Shown one piece after another: positions 8,512-17,234 of a DNA stretch of 51,315 bases. The notes beneath the pieces are model-generated. The model did no database searches. It saw only the letters and a program-made list of their open reading frames with translations, and was not told where the DNA came from. The DNA is taken from assembly GCA_938041455.1 (NCBI GenBank), contig CALITO010000014.1:1-51315 (forward strand). Direction: 5' to 3'. Numbering within the stretch: position 1 is the first letter of the stretch; every line of letters starts with the position of its first letter. The DNA comes from an uncultured bacterium (GTDB lineage: Bacteria > Armatimonadota > JACIXR01). Both the position numbers and the translations under genes were made by a program.

Positions 8512-9632
8512 TGAAGAGAGTAGCTATTTTAGGTAGCACTGGTTCAATAGGTCAGCAAGCACTTCAGGTAATAGAAAAGCATAGGGATAAGTTGTCCGTC
8601 CTTGCCTTATCCGCTGGTAGGAACTATTCCCTCCTCCGAGAACAAGCATTTCGCTTTAACCCCAAAATCCTTCACATAGAGTCCCACGAACATTTTCTTC
8701 TCTTGGGGAAAGAATTCCCGGAGAAGGAGATCTTATGGGGTGGGGAGGGACTATCTTATATAGCGGGGCATCCCGATGTTGATATACTATTGGTTGCTAT
8801 CCCTTCTCCCATCGCCATAGAGCCCACAATTACTGCTTTGAAAGCTGGCAAGAGGGTTGCCTTAGCAGCTAAGGAGGTATTGGTATGCGGTGGAAAATTG
8901 GTGAAGCAAGCGGGGGGAGAACTTATTCCCGTGGATAGTGAACACTCGGCGATTTTTCAACTGCTGAGAGGCGAGGAAGGGATAAAACGCATAATCCTCA
9001 CCGCCTCGGGTGGTCCTTTTCTTAATACCCCTTTGGAAAGGTTTGCCGAGATAACCCCCCAGGAAGCGCTTCAACATCCCACTTGGAGGATGGGGAAGAA
9101 GATAACTATAGATTCTGCCACCCTCTTCAACAAGGGATTGGAGATAATAGAGGCAATGTGGCTTTTCGATCTTTCTCTATCCCAGATAGAAGTGGTAATT
9201 CATCCCCAAAGTGTAATTCATTCTCTTGTGGAATTCGTAGATGGAGCCCTGAAAGCACACCTTTCTCTCCCCGATATGCGTTTGCCAGTGCAATATGCCT
9301 TGCTTTACCCTCAGCGTTTCCCCTCGCTCATCGCTCCCTTAGATTTAACCCAGTTTATGCTCACCTTCCAGCCGCTTGACGAGAGGAGGTTTCCCGCGGT
9401 AAAATTATCTAAACTGGCGGGTGAAAAAGGAGGAACTTTTCCCGCTGTCCTCTGCGGCGCGGATGAGACCGCAGTGGAGCTGTTTCTCAAAGGTAGGATA
9501 AAGTTCACCGATATAGTTACCCTCGTTGAGAAAGCCCTTGAAAGACACAAGGGAAAAGAGGAACCTACCTTAGGAGATATCCTTCAGTCCTATGAATGGG
9601 CGAAGGAAGAAGTCCTGAAGGAGACGATGTGA
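8511..9632 (+). CDS. dxr: 1-deoxy-D-xylulose 5-phosphate reductoisomerase
   Basis: Second enzyme of the MEP pathway: it rearranges and reduces DXP to 2-C-methyl-D-erythritol 4-phosphate with NADPH. The 373-residue product has the N-terminal NADPH motif ILGSTGSIGQQAL, LAAKEVLVCGG, the metal-binding PVDSEHSAIFQ (Asp and Glu ligands), ASGGPF and the active-site region ITIDSATLFNKGLE. Together with uppS it shows that isoprenoid precursors come from the MEP route. It starts on the TAATG overlap with uppS and ends one base before the rseP start. Confidence 0.95.
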   Translation: MKRVAILGSTGSIGQQALQVIEKHRDKLSVLALSAGRNYSLLREQAFRFNPKILHIESHEHFLLLGKEFPEKEILWGGEGLSYIAGHPDVDILLVAIPSPIAIEPTITALKAGKRVALAAKEVLVCGGKLVKQAGGELIPVDSEHSAIFQLLRGEEGIKRIILTASGGPFLNTPLERFAEITPQEALQHPTWRMGKKITIDSATLFNKGLEIIEAMWLFDLSLSQIEVVIHPQSVIHSLVEFVDGALKAHLSLPDMRLPVQYALLYPQRFPSLIAPLDLTQFMLTFQPLDERRFPAVKLSKLAGEKGGTFPAVLCGADETAVELFLKGRIKFTDIVTLVEKALERHKGKEEPTLGDILQSYEWAKEEVLKETM

Positions 9633-9633
9633 T

Positions 9634-10707
9634 TTGCTTTTAAGTTTTGTCTCTTTTATTTTCGCAGTAAGTATATTGGTCATAGTCCATGAGTTCGGAC
9701 ATCTAATTTTTGCCAAAGCCTTCGGTATGGAGGTGAAGGAGTTCTCCATAGGCTTCGGCAAGCCCGCTTTATCAATTATGATAAGGGGAACAAGGTATTC
9801 CATCCGCCCCGTCCTTTTCGGAGGTTATGTGAATATTAGCGAGATGGAGATGGACGCGGATACCTGGCGAGAAGGTAAGGGCTTTATGCAGAGACCATTA
9901 TATCAGAGACTTCTCGTGCTCTTCTCCGGCTCCCTTATGAATCTCCTTTTAGCCATAGTGGTATTCGGTTGCCTGGGAATATTCATAGGTAAGACTGTGG
10001 GAGTTACAAATAAGATAGAGAGAATTCTCCCCAACAGCCCAGCGGCACAAATAGGATTGCGGGGTGGAGACGAGATAATAGCGGTGGGCAAAGTTGAGAG
10101 CAACAAACCCGAGAAATTACGCGAGGAGATAGAGAAACACCCCAATATACCCGTGGTGATAAAGATAAAAAGGGATGGGCAAGTGTTGAGTTTTTATGTG
10201 ACACCAAAGGCAGAGCGATCATATAGAAGCGTTAAGGGAAAGGTGGAAAGGGTAGAGGTAGGGAGGATAGGGATACTCTTCCATAGCCTGACAGAGAAGA
10301 TGTCCTTCGGGGAAGCGGTATGGGCAGGTTTGCGAGATACCTATTATCTGACCCGTTTGATAATCCTTTACCCCTATTTAGCGGCGAAGAGGAAGGTGCC
10401 TGTGGAGGTAGGTGGACCCGTGGCGGTAGCAAAGATAACGGGGGAGGGAGCACAGCTTGGCTTTAGCGTTCTTATGGAGCGGATAGCCATGATAAGCGTC
10501 AATCTCGCGGTCTTCAACCTCTTTCCCATCCCCGGCCTAGATGGAGGACTCCTCTTTATAATGTTGATAAACTCCCTCTATGCGGCGATATTTCGCCGAA
10601 ATTTAGATTATCGTAAGATAATGCTTGTCAACTCCATCGGGATAGCCTTCCTCTTCGGACTGCTGGCAATTCTAACCCTTTTCGATATCCATCGCCTCTT
10701 CCAGTGA
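9634..10707 (+). CDS. rseP: RIP site-2 metalloprotease RseP
   Basis: Membrane-embedded zinc protease that cleaves transmembrane substrates such as anti-sigma factors or signal-peptide remnants. The 357-residue product has HEFGH near residue 20 (zinc ligands and catalytic Glu), a single PDZ domain around residues 125-190 (NSPAAQIGLRGGDEI), and the C-terminal third zinc-ligand motif NLFPIPGLDGG. It starts with TTG at 9634, one base after the dxr stop; no ATG lies nearby in frame, and this start preserves the first membrane helix. Third gene of the uppS operon. Its 3' end faces the DUF4432 gene with only 11 bp between them. Confidence 0.92.
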   Translation: MLLSFVSFIFAVSILVIVHEFGHLIFAKAFGMEVKEFSIGFGKPALSIMIRGTRYSIRPVLFGGYVNISEMEMDADTWREGKGFMQRPLYQRLLVLFSGSLMNLLLAIVVFGCLGIFIGKTVGVTNKIERILPNSPAAQIGLRGGDEIIAVGKVESNKPEKLREEIEKHPNIPVVIKIKRDGQVLSFYVTPKAERSYRSVKGKVERVEVGRIGILFHSLTEKMSFGEAVWAGLRDTYYLTRLIILYPYLAAKRKVPVEVGGPVAVAKITGEGAQLGFSVLMERIAMISVNLAVFNLFPIPGLDGGLLFIMLINSLYAAIFRRNLDYRKIMLVNSIGIAFLFGLLAILTLFDIHRLFQ

Positions 10708-10718
10708 AAATATCCTCT

Positions 10719-11837
10719 TTAAAGTGCAAGTTTTCGTTCCATCGCATCTATCTCCCCTTTTAATAAGACGCCCATCTCCAACTCTACTACCTTCTCCTCG
10801 CCCGGCTTCAAAATCTCCAGTGTCCCCATTTCCCGCTCCTTTGCCCTCCCTTGCACATGGCAGTTCCCAGGCTCCAAACCCACAACATATACACCCTCCC
10901 CCATCATTTTCCACTCTGTGAAGAAGGGAAGGCTTGTCTTATTATAGGTAACATAGAAACCCATCCCCTCCATCAACCCTTTGTTCGCTATACCCACTGT
11001 CACCATTCCTTTATCGTCTTCTTGCAATTCAAGATAGAACACTTGCTCTTTGAAGCCTGGTATAGGAGGGGAAAAGTGATTGTATTCCTCCAAACCCTTT
11101 TGAGCTTCCTCGTCACGGGGGATAACATTTTTGACCGCTCCCAAGAGATAGGAGCCCTCGTCAACTAAGGGGAAGCCAATGTTTATGTGATAGAGGAGCA
11201 TAAGGGGAGAGGGGATGAAGCCAATGTTCCTTATGATATCCCTTATGAAGAGCCTTCTTTCACCGATATAACTCCAAATCCGCCTTTCCATCTCCAGACA
11301 TTCTCCGAAGACGATGCTCTCCCTCATATGTCCTTCCGCCCAGATGAGGTAATCTTCTCCATCCCATCTTCCTCCACAGACCACCCCTTCCGCTGGGATG
11401 TTGGAAATCCTACCGTGTAAGCCGAGATAACACTTATTCGTTTCCTTGCAAGGAACACAAGAAACGAGGCATTCCGCCTCGGGGTCTTCTCCAGCTGCCC
11501 CCGCGTAGGTTAATCCACAGGTGGTGAGGAGTCCGCCGAAGAAGGAGCGAAGCCATCCCATACCCTCGGGTTCAAAGTAATAGGGAGCCACTTGTTTCGT
11601 TGGGGATATCCAGCCCAGCGCCTTGCCCTGATACTCCGCATAGGATATATCCATCCCTCTATCGGGGAGAACGGTGAAATTGAAGCCGTTGCCACAGCGG
11701 AAATCTACCGCTATCACCCCCTTCTCTTTCCCTTCGCCCAATTCAACCAATCTCGTGCCTCCTATCTGGGTGATATCGCCGACCCTTTTCAAAATCTCCT
11801 CCTTTTTCCAGAATTTTCCCGCGAATCGCATATACAT
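10719..11837 (-). CDS. DUF4432 protein, aldose-1-epimerase-like
   Basis: A member of the DUF4432 family, which has the galactose-mutarotase (aldose 1-epimerase) beta-sandwich fold and is thought to act on sugars. Matching features include TVLPDRGMDISYAEYQG near the N-terminus, FFGGLLTTCGLTYAG, LHGRISN and the LLYHINIGFPLVDEG segment. A longer frame opens at 11858, but the Shine-Dalgarno AAGGAG lies inside it, so ATG 11837 (MYMRFAG) or 11831 is the more likely start; I use 11837. It is a single minus-strand gene, divergent from the isomerase operon at 11981. The exact substrate is unknown. Confidence 0.75.
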   Translation of the reverse strand: MYMRFAGKFWKKEEILKRVGDITQIGGTRLVELGEGKEKGVIAVDFRCGNGFNFTVLPDRGMDISYAEYQGKALGWISPTKQVAPYYFEPEGMGWLRSFFGGLLTTCGLTYAGAAGEDPEAECLVSCVPCKETNKCYLGLHGRISNIPAEGVVCGGRWDGEDYLIWAEGHMRESIVFGECLEMERRIWSYIGERRLFIRDIIRNIGFIPSPLMLLYHINIGFPLVDEGSYLLGAVKNVIPRDEEAQKGLEEYNHFSPPIPGFKEQVFYLELQEDDKGMVTVGIANKGLMEGMGFYVTYNKTSLPFFTEWKMMGEGVYVVGLEPGNCHVQGRAKEREMGTLEILKPGEEKVVELEMGVLLKGEIDAMERKLAL

Positions 11838-11915
11838 CACTCTCCTTTTTTCTTTCATTTTAAGGAATAGTGCGAGGTAAAAACAATCTAAAAAGGGGAA
11901 AACGACATAAAATGA

Positions 11916-11944
11916 TTGCTCTTAAGGAGATGGAGGTGTAAAAT
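11916..11944 (+). promoter_or_regulatory. Possible promoter of the isomerase-tsaD-trxB operon
   Basis: TTGCTC (11916-11921), a 17-bp spacer and TAAAAT (11939-11944) lie 37 nt upstream of the ATG at 11981. The spacing and the TAAAAT box match the better promoters in this window. The -35 box is only a partial match. Confidence 0.45.
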
Positions 11945-11980
11945 AAGAGTCAGAACAGTTTATAGGAGGTGCATCTTTTT

Positions 11981-12955
11981 ATGGAACTTAAGCTTGGCGC
12001 AGGTTTATGGGTTTTTGGCAACACGATGGACAGGTTTTGCACCAAGGGCTACAAGGAGCCTGTGGGAGTTATGGATATGCTGGAATTAGCGGGGAAGGTC
12101 AAAGGTCTAAGAGGGATAGAGGTTCACCAGAGCGATTTTGAGGAAGTAGAGGTGGAGGAATTCAAAAAGAAGCTGATGGATTTAGGTTTGGAGGTTTCCA
12201 CGGTAAACCTCAATGTTTGGGGAAGTAGCAAATGGAAATACGGTGCCTTCACCCAAAGGGACCCCAAGCTGAGGCGGGAAGCGATAGAGGAGGGGAAGAA
12301 GGCGGTTGACTATGCCCGCAAGCTCGACGCTCCATCAGCTGGGCTCTGGCTCGGCTCCGATGGTTTTGATTATCCTTTCCAAGTTGATTACATCACCCAC
12401 TGGAACCTCCTCATAGATGCTATAAGGGAAGTCGCCGAGTATGCTGCTCCCGACATCAAAGTAGGCATTGAATATAAGCTCAAGGAACCGCGCACCCATA
12501 TGAGCATCTCCGACGCTGGTAAGGCTTTGGCAATTGTCCTCGCTATGGAGATGGACAATGTAGGCGTGGTGATAGATTTCGGACACGCCCTGATGAGTGG
12601 AGAAAATCCCGCTGACTCCGTCGCTTTTCTTAATCGCTATGGTAAACTCTTCAATGTTCACTTCAACGATGCTTACGGGCTCTGGGACGACGATATGATC
12701 GTGGGAACAATCCATTTTTGGGAAACAATAGAGTTCCTCCTCTATTGCAAACTAACCAATTATCAAGGTTGGTTCACGCTTGATATGTTCCCCTACAGGG
12801 AGGATGCGGTTTCCGCGGCGGAGATGGCTCTCCGCAACATTGAGGCAATGTGGGAATTAGCCAATCAAATAGACCTCGAAGAGTTGAGGAAAGCTCAGCA
12901 AACTATGGACGCAGTGGAGACGCAGAAGGTTATTCGCAAACTCCTCTTTAAGTAA
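11981..12955 (+). CDS. TIM-barrel sugar isomerase/epimerase (xylose-isomerase-like)
   Basis: A 324-residue protein of the AP-endonuclease-2/xylose-isomerase-like TIM-barrel family, metal-dependent enzymes that isomerise or epimerise free or phosphorylated sugars. Probable metal ligands are Glu in GIEYKLKEPRTH, Asp and His in VVIDFGHALMSG, and His and Asp in VHFNDAYG. The frame extends back to GTG 11969, but that codon is part of the AGGAGG ribosome-binding site (11964-11969), so ATG 11981 is the start. It opens a tight six-gene plus-strand operon. L-rhamnose-isomerase-like or related activity is possible; the substrate cannot be read from sequence. Confidence 0.75.
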   Translation: MELKLGAGLWVFGNTMDRFCTKGYKEPVGVMDMLELAGKVKGLRGIEVHQSDFEEVEVEEFKKKLMDLGLEVSTVNLNVWGSSKWKYGAFTQRDPKLRREAIEEGKKAVDYARKLDAPSAGLWLGSDGFDYPFQVDYITHWNLLIDAIREVAEYAAPDIKVGIEYKLKEPRTHMSISDAGKALAIVLAMEMDNVGVVIDFGHALMSGENPADSVAFLNRYGKLFNVHFNDAYGLWDDDMIVGTIHFWETIEFLLYCKLTNYQGWFTLDMFPYREDAVSAAEMALRNIEAMWELANQIDLEELRKAQQTMDAVETQKVIRKLLFK

Positions 12956-12961
12956 AGGTTT

Positions 12962-14320
12962 ATGCCTCTGGAAAGGGATATAGTGATAGTGGGTGGCTGT
13001 GCAGCAGGAATGAGCGCAGCTGCTCAAGCCCGCCGAGTCGACCCCTCAGCAAGGATAACTATCTATGAGAAAGGAAGCTATATATCCTATGCTCCTTGCG
13101 GAATCCCCTTTTTCATAAGCGGAGAGGTTAAAAGACTTGAGGACCTCATCCACTTCACCCCTGAACAGTTTTCAGAACAGCGAAAAGTTGATGTAAAGGT
13201 GTATCACGAGGTTAGAAAGATAAATGTGGGTGAGCGAACGGTGGAGGTGGTGGATTTGAAAAACAGTAGGGAGTTCAAGAAGAGCTTCACCTCCCTCCTC
13301 ATAGCCACCGGCGCCTCTCCCGTCGTTCCCCCTCTGCCCGGCATCGATCTCGAGGGTGTCTTTTCTTTGCGTTCTATGGAGGACGCCCTCTCCCTTAAAA
13401 AATACATAGAGGATAAGAAACCCCAAAAAGCTGTAATCGTGGGGGGAGGCTATATAGGCTTGGAGATGGCAACCGCTTTAAGACAGATAGGTATGGAGGT
13501 GGCTCTTGTGGAGATGAAGGAACACCTCCTCCCCAATTTGGACGAAGAAATAACGACGATAGTGGAAAGGGAATGCAGGGAGAAGGGAGTGGAGCTCTTT
13601 TTAGGGGAGAGCCTCTTGGGGTTGGAAGGAGATGGTAAAATGTTAAGGGTGCAGACGACTGCGAGAAAGATGGATTGCGATTTGGTCCTCCTTGCCCTCG
13701 GGGTAAGACCTAACGTTCATCTTGCCAGAGAGGCAGGAATACCTCTGGGGACAACGGGAGCGATAAGGACTAAACCGAATCAGGAGACGGAGATCCCTGG
13801 CATCTTTTCCGCCGGCGATTGCGCTGAGACAAGGCACATCGTAAGTGGTAAGCCCTATTGGTTTCCCCTCGCTACTCTTGCCAATAAACAGGGGAGGATC
13901 GCGGGTGAGAATATGGCAGGAGGGATGCTCCTTTTCCCTGGCACAGTAGGAACCCAAACAACGAAAGTTTTCGAATTGGAGGTGGGAATAACGGGCTTTT
14001 CGGAAAAGGAGGCAAGGGCGCTTGGCTACGAGACAGCGAGCCACACTACGAGAACATCTTCCAATCCTTCCTATTATCCCGGTGCCCAGCCTATAACCAT
14101 GAAGATGGTTATGGATGTGGAAACGAGGAAGGTTTTGGGTGTTCAAATGGTGGGGAGAAAGGGTGTGGCGAAACGGATAGATTCCGCCGCTGTGGCTTTA
14201 CACGCCCAGATGACGGTTGACGAGGTCGCCTGGCTAGACCTTTCCTATGCTCCCCCCTTCTCACCCGTCTGGGACGCCCTCATACACTGCGCCCAAAGCT
14301 TGCGGGCAAAAACGATTTAA
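12962..14320 (+). CDS. CoA-disulfide reductase / NADH oxidase family flavoprotein
   Basis: A 452-residue FAD- and NAD(P)H-dependent disulfide reductase. The N-terminal FAD motif IVGGCAAGMSAAAQARR has the form typical of this subgroup, and the single redox Cys is Cys46 in SYAPCGIPF, as in CoA-disulfide reductases and NADH oxidases. A second dinucleotide motif VIVGGGYIGLEMA (about 157-169), FSAGDCAE for FAD, and the dimerisation domain complete the fold. It follows the TIM-barrel gene by 6 nt. A role in keeping CoA or other small thiols reduced fits trxB three genes downstream. NADH oxidase or polysulfide reductase activity is possible in the same family. Confidence 0.85.
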   Translation: MPLERDIVIVGGCAAGMSAAAQARRVDPSARITIYEKGSYISYAPCGIPFFISGEVKRLEDLIHFTPEQFSEQRKVDVKVYHEVRKINVGERTVEVVDLKNSREFKKSFTSLLIATGASPVVPPLPGIDLEGVFSLRSMEDALSLKKYIEDKKPQKAVIVGGGYIGLEMATALRQIGMEVALVEMKEHLLPNLDEEITTIVERECREKGVELFLGESLLGLEGDGKMLRVQTTARKMDCDLVLLALGVRPNVHLAREAGIPLGTTGAIRTKPNQETEIPGIFSAGDCAETRHIVSGKPYWFPLATLANKQGRIAGENMAGGMLLFPGTVGTQTTKVFELEVGITGFSEKEARALGYETASHTTRTSSNPSYYPGAQPITMKMVMDVETRKVLGVQMVGRKGVAKRIDSAAVALHAQMTVDEVAWLDLSYAPPFSPVWDALIHCAQSLRAKTI

Positions 14321-14335
14321 AGGGAGGAAAGTTTT

Positions 14336-15259
14336 ATGAAGGATAGAATCCTTGTAGTGGGACCATCAAACACAGATATGATTATAAAGCTGGAGCGTCT
14401 CCCCACGCCCGGGGAGACACTTATAGGCAGTGAGTTCGCTACGGCGGGAGGGGGTAAGGGAGCTAATCAGGCGGTGCAGTGTGCCCGCCTCGGTGCTCCC
14501 GTCATCCTACTTGCCAGAATAGGCGAGGACCCCTTCGGTGACAGGTCGGTTGAACAGTTCAAAGAAGAGGGAATAGATACCTCTTTTATAATTAGGGACA
14601 GCGAACATCACTCGGGCATAGCTCTCATCTTCGTGGATAAAAAGGGCGAGAATATGATAGCGGTTGCCCCTGGTTCCAACAGTTTTCTAAGCAAAGAGGA
14701 TGTGGAAAGAGCCAGGGAGGCTTTTAGGATTTCCTCCACCCTTCTTCTACAACTAGAGATACCACTTGAGCCTGTGGAGGCTTCTGTCTCCCTCGCTAAA
14801 GAGGAGGGGACCACGGTAATCCTCAACCCAGCTCCCGCTCGTCCCCTTCCCCAGTCCGTCCTATCCAATGTAGACATACTCGTCCCAAACGAGACGGAGG
14901 CGAAAATCCTTTGTGGATTCCCTCCCGATGAGGACATACCTTCCCCAAAGCTCGGCTCTTTGCTTTTGGAGAAGGGGGTTAAACAGGTGATAATCACGCT
15001 TGGTGCCAAGGGTTCTATATACCTAAGCGAGAAAGAGCAATTTGAGGTTTCTGCCTTTAAGGTGGAGGCGGTTGACACGACCGCCGCTGGCGACTCCTTC
15101 TGCGGAGCGTTAGCGGTCGCTTTAGCTGAGGGGAAGGAGATAAAGGAAGCGATTAGGTTCGCCAGTGCTTGTGCAGCAATATGCGCCACCCGCTTGGGTG
15201 CTCAGCCTTCCCTCCCTTATAGAGAAGAGGTGGAAGATTTCTTATCCCAGAGGATTTGA
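14336..15259 (+). CDS. rbsK: Ribokinase (PfkB family)
   Basis: ATP-dependent sugar kinase, most likely D-ribose to ribose 5-phosphate. The 307-residue length is typical. Near the N-terminus are GPSNTDMI and the GGGKGANQA motif, and near the C-terminus DTTAAGDSFCGAL, the PfkB signature with the catalytic Asp. NPAPARPL and NETEAKIL also match ribokinases. It has a GGAGG ribosome-binding site and its stop lies 4 nt before the tsaD start. Its position after a sugar isomerase and a redox enzyme suggests sugar use, although no ribose transporter is in the window. Confidence 0.88.
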   Translation: MKDRILVVGPSNTDMIIKLERLPTPGETLIGSEFATAGGGKGANQAVQCARLGAPVILLARIGEDPFGDRSVEQFKEEGIDTSFIIRDSEHHSGIALIFVDKKGENMIAVAPGSNSFLSKEDVERAREAFRISSTLLLQLEIPLEPVEASVSLAKEEGTTVILNPAPARPLPQSVLSNVDILVPNETEAKILCGFPPDEDIPSPKLGSLLLEKGVKQVIITLGAKGSIYLSEKEQFEVSAFKVEAVDTTAAGDSFCGALAVALAEGKEIKEAIRFASACAAICATRLGAQPSLPYREEVEDFLSQRI

Positions 15260-15263
15260 GGGG

Positions 15264-16256
15264 ATGATGCTTGTTTTAGGTATAGAGACGAGCTGTGACG
15301 AGACCGCAGCTGCTGTCGTTAGTGATGGTAAGGTGCTTCTCTCCAATGTGGTTGCTTCCCAAGTGGAGTTCCACCGGACATTTGGTGGGGTGGTTCCCGA
15401 GATAGCCTCCCGTAAGCATTTGGAAACGATCATTCCCATCGTAGATGAGGCATTGAGGAAAGCCGATGTGAAAATAGAGGATATAGATTTGATAGCTGTT
15501 ACAAAAGGGCCGGGGCTTCCCGGCTCCCTTATCGTTGGGGTTGTATGCGCCAAGGCTCTCGCTTTCGCTTTCAAAAAGCCAATAGCGGGCGTTTCCCATA
15601 TCCAAGCCCACATCTATGCTAACTTCCTCGCTTATTCAGACATCCCGCTCCCCGCTATATGTCTGGTTGTCTCCGGTGGGCACACGGACCTCTTCCTTCT
15701 TTATGAGGATAAGAATGTCCGGCATTTGGGAAGAACAAGGGACGATGCGGCGGGGGAAGCTTTTGACAAGGTAGCGAAACTCCTTTCCCTCGGCTACCCT
15801 GGGGGACCAATAATAGACAACCTGGCAAAAGAAGGAAACCCCAATTTCATAAATTTCCCTCGCCCTCTCCTTCCTGATAGCTGGGATTTCTCTTTCAGCG
15901 GGCTCAAAACAGCTGTTTTAAGAGAATTGAGAAGGCTCAAAGAGGGGGAGGAAATCCCCGTCCCCCATATTTGCGCCTCTTTTCAGGAGGCTGTGGTGGA
16001 CACGCTTGTGGAGAAAACCGCTATGGCTTCTAAAGAATTCAAAATAAAGAGGGTACTTTTAGGAGGGGGGGTCTCCGCAAATAGCAGGTTGAGGGAGAAG
16101 TTCCGAAGCAGAGCGAAGGAGGAGGGGTGGGAGATTTTCATTCCTCCCCTCTATCTTTGCACGGATAACGCTGCTATGATAGCTGCCCTTGGCTATCACG
16201 ACTGGCAAAGAAAGGGCGAGGAGGAGTTCGATGTCGAACCCTCCTTGAGGATTTAA
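15264..16256 (+). CDS. tsaD: tRNA threonylcarbamoyladenosine synthase subunit TsaD
   Basis: Catalytic subunit of the complex that transfers threonylcarbamoyl to A37 of ANN-decoding tRNAs, an essential step for accurate translation. The product is 330 residues. It begins MMLVLGIETSCDETAAAV, has the metal-binding HIQAHIY (His-x3-His), SGGHTDL, the KTAVL segment, LGGGVSANSRLR and the C-terminal DNAAMIA. A longer frame starts at 15165 inside rbsK, but ATG 15264 (followed by a second ATG at 15267) lies right after the rbsK stop with a GAGGGG ribosome-binding site and gives the normal N-terminus. A housekeeping gene embedded in a sugar/redox operon. Confidence 0.95.
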   Translation: MMLVLGIETSCDETAAAVVSDGKVLLSNVVASQVEFHRTFGGVVPEIASRKHLETIIPIVDEALRKADVKIEDIDLIAVTKGPGLPGSLIVGVVCAKALAFAFKKPIAGVSHIQAHIYANFLAYSDIPLPAICLVVSGGHTDLFLLYEDKNVRHLGRTRDDAAGEAFDKVAKLLSLGYPGGPIIDNLAKEGNPNFINFPRPLLPDSWDFSFSGLKTAVLRELRRLKEGEEIPVPHICASFQEAVVDTLVEKTAMASKEFKIKRVLLGGGVSANSRLREKFRSRAKEEGWEIFIPPLYLCTDNAAMIAALGYHDWQRKGEEEFDVEPSLRI

Positions 16257-16282
16257 TGTCCTGAAGGGAGGTGAATAGCGCT

Positions 16283-17218
16283 TTGGAGAATAGTATCTAC
16301 GATGTCATCATAATCGGCGGCGGTCCAGCAGGCTTGACCTCTGCAATATATACCACAAGAGAGAGGCTGAAAACTCTCCTTTTGGATAAAGCTATTTGTG
16401 GGGGATTACCTGCTACAACGGAGAAGATAGAAAATTACCCGGGTTTTCCCCAGGGCATCGGGGGCGCGGAACTGATGAGAAGTTTTAAGGAACAAGCGGA
16501 AAAATTCGGCACCCAGATAAAGGAGTTTTACGAGGTGAAGAAGGTGGAGCCCGAGGGTAAACTCTTCAAAGTGGAGACGGAACTCGAAACATTTCTGGGT
16601 TATTCTATAATCGTCGCCTCGGGAAGTGTTCCCAAAAAACTGAATATCCCGGGAGAGGATAAGTTCATAGGAAGGGGTGTTTCTTACTGCGCCATTTGTG
16701 ATGCTCCCTTTTACCAGGATAAGGATGTGGCGGTCATAGGTTGCGGAAACTCCGGATTGCAAGAGGGTGAAACATTGCTTAAATATGTGAAGAGCTTGAC
16801 CTTCGTTGAATTCCTCCCCTATATACCAGGGGAGAGAATCCTCCAAGAAAGGGTGCTTGAGGACCCCCGGGTTAAATTTTTCCTCAACCAAATCATCACC
16901 TCCATAAATGGGGAGAATTTCGTGGAGTCTATCACCATCAGAGATAGGCAATCGGGGGAGGAAAGAGAGATAAAAGTGGACGGGGTCTTCATCTATGTGG
17001 GTTTCTTGCCCAATAGCAAGTTTATGGAAGGATTGGTGGATATGGACAAGGAGGGTTATATAATAACGGACGAGAATATGAGGACTTCTTTTCCCGGCAT
17101 ATATGCGGTGGGAGATGTGCGCTCAAAGAGGGTGAGGCAAATAGCGGTTGCCTGTGGAGAGGGGACAATTGCCGCTATAGCGGTCAGAGATTTCCTAAAG
17201 GAAGTAAAAAAAGAGTAA
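16283..17218 (+). CDS. trxB: Thioredoxin reductase
   Basis: NADPH-dependent flavoprotein that reduces thioredoxin. FAD motif IIGGGPAGLTSAIYT at the N-terminus, PGFPQGIGGAELM, the redox-active CAIC in SYCAICDAPFY (mid-protein), the NADPH motif VIGCGNSGLQEG, and the C-terminal GIYAVGDVRSKRVRQIAVA. The frame can begin at GTG 16271, but that overlaps the GGGAGGTG ribosome-binding site (16266-16272). TTG 16283 (MENSIYDVII) has normal spacing and gives 311 residues, the usual size. It follows tsaD closely and is followed after 16 nt by a TIM-barrel isomerase gene. Confidence 0.92.
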   Translation: MENSIYDVIIIGGGPAGLTSAIYTTRERLKTLLLDKAICGGLPATTEKIENYPGFPQGIGGAELMRSFKEQAEKFGTQIKEFYEVKKVEPEGKLFKVETELETFLGYSIIVASGSVPKKLNIPGEDKFIGRGVSYCAICDAPFYQDKDVAVIGCGNSGLQEGETLLKYVKSLTFVEFLPYIPGERILQERVLEDPRVKFFLNQIITSINGENFVESITIRDRQSGEEREIKVDGVFIYVGFLPNSKFMEGLVDMDKEGYIITDENMRTSFPGIYAVGDVRSKRVRQIAVACGEGTIAAIAVRDFLKEVKKE

Positions 17219-17234
17219 AGGGAGTGTTGCCTTT

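Noticed and set aside
15165-15263. An N-terminal extension of tsaD
   Set aside because: It lies inside rbsK, adds sequence foreign to TsaD, and the family N-terminus and ribosome-binding site are at 15264.
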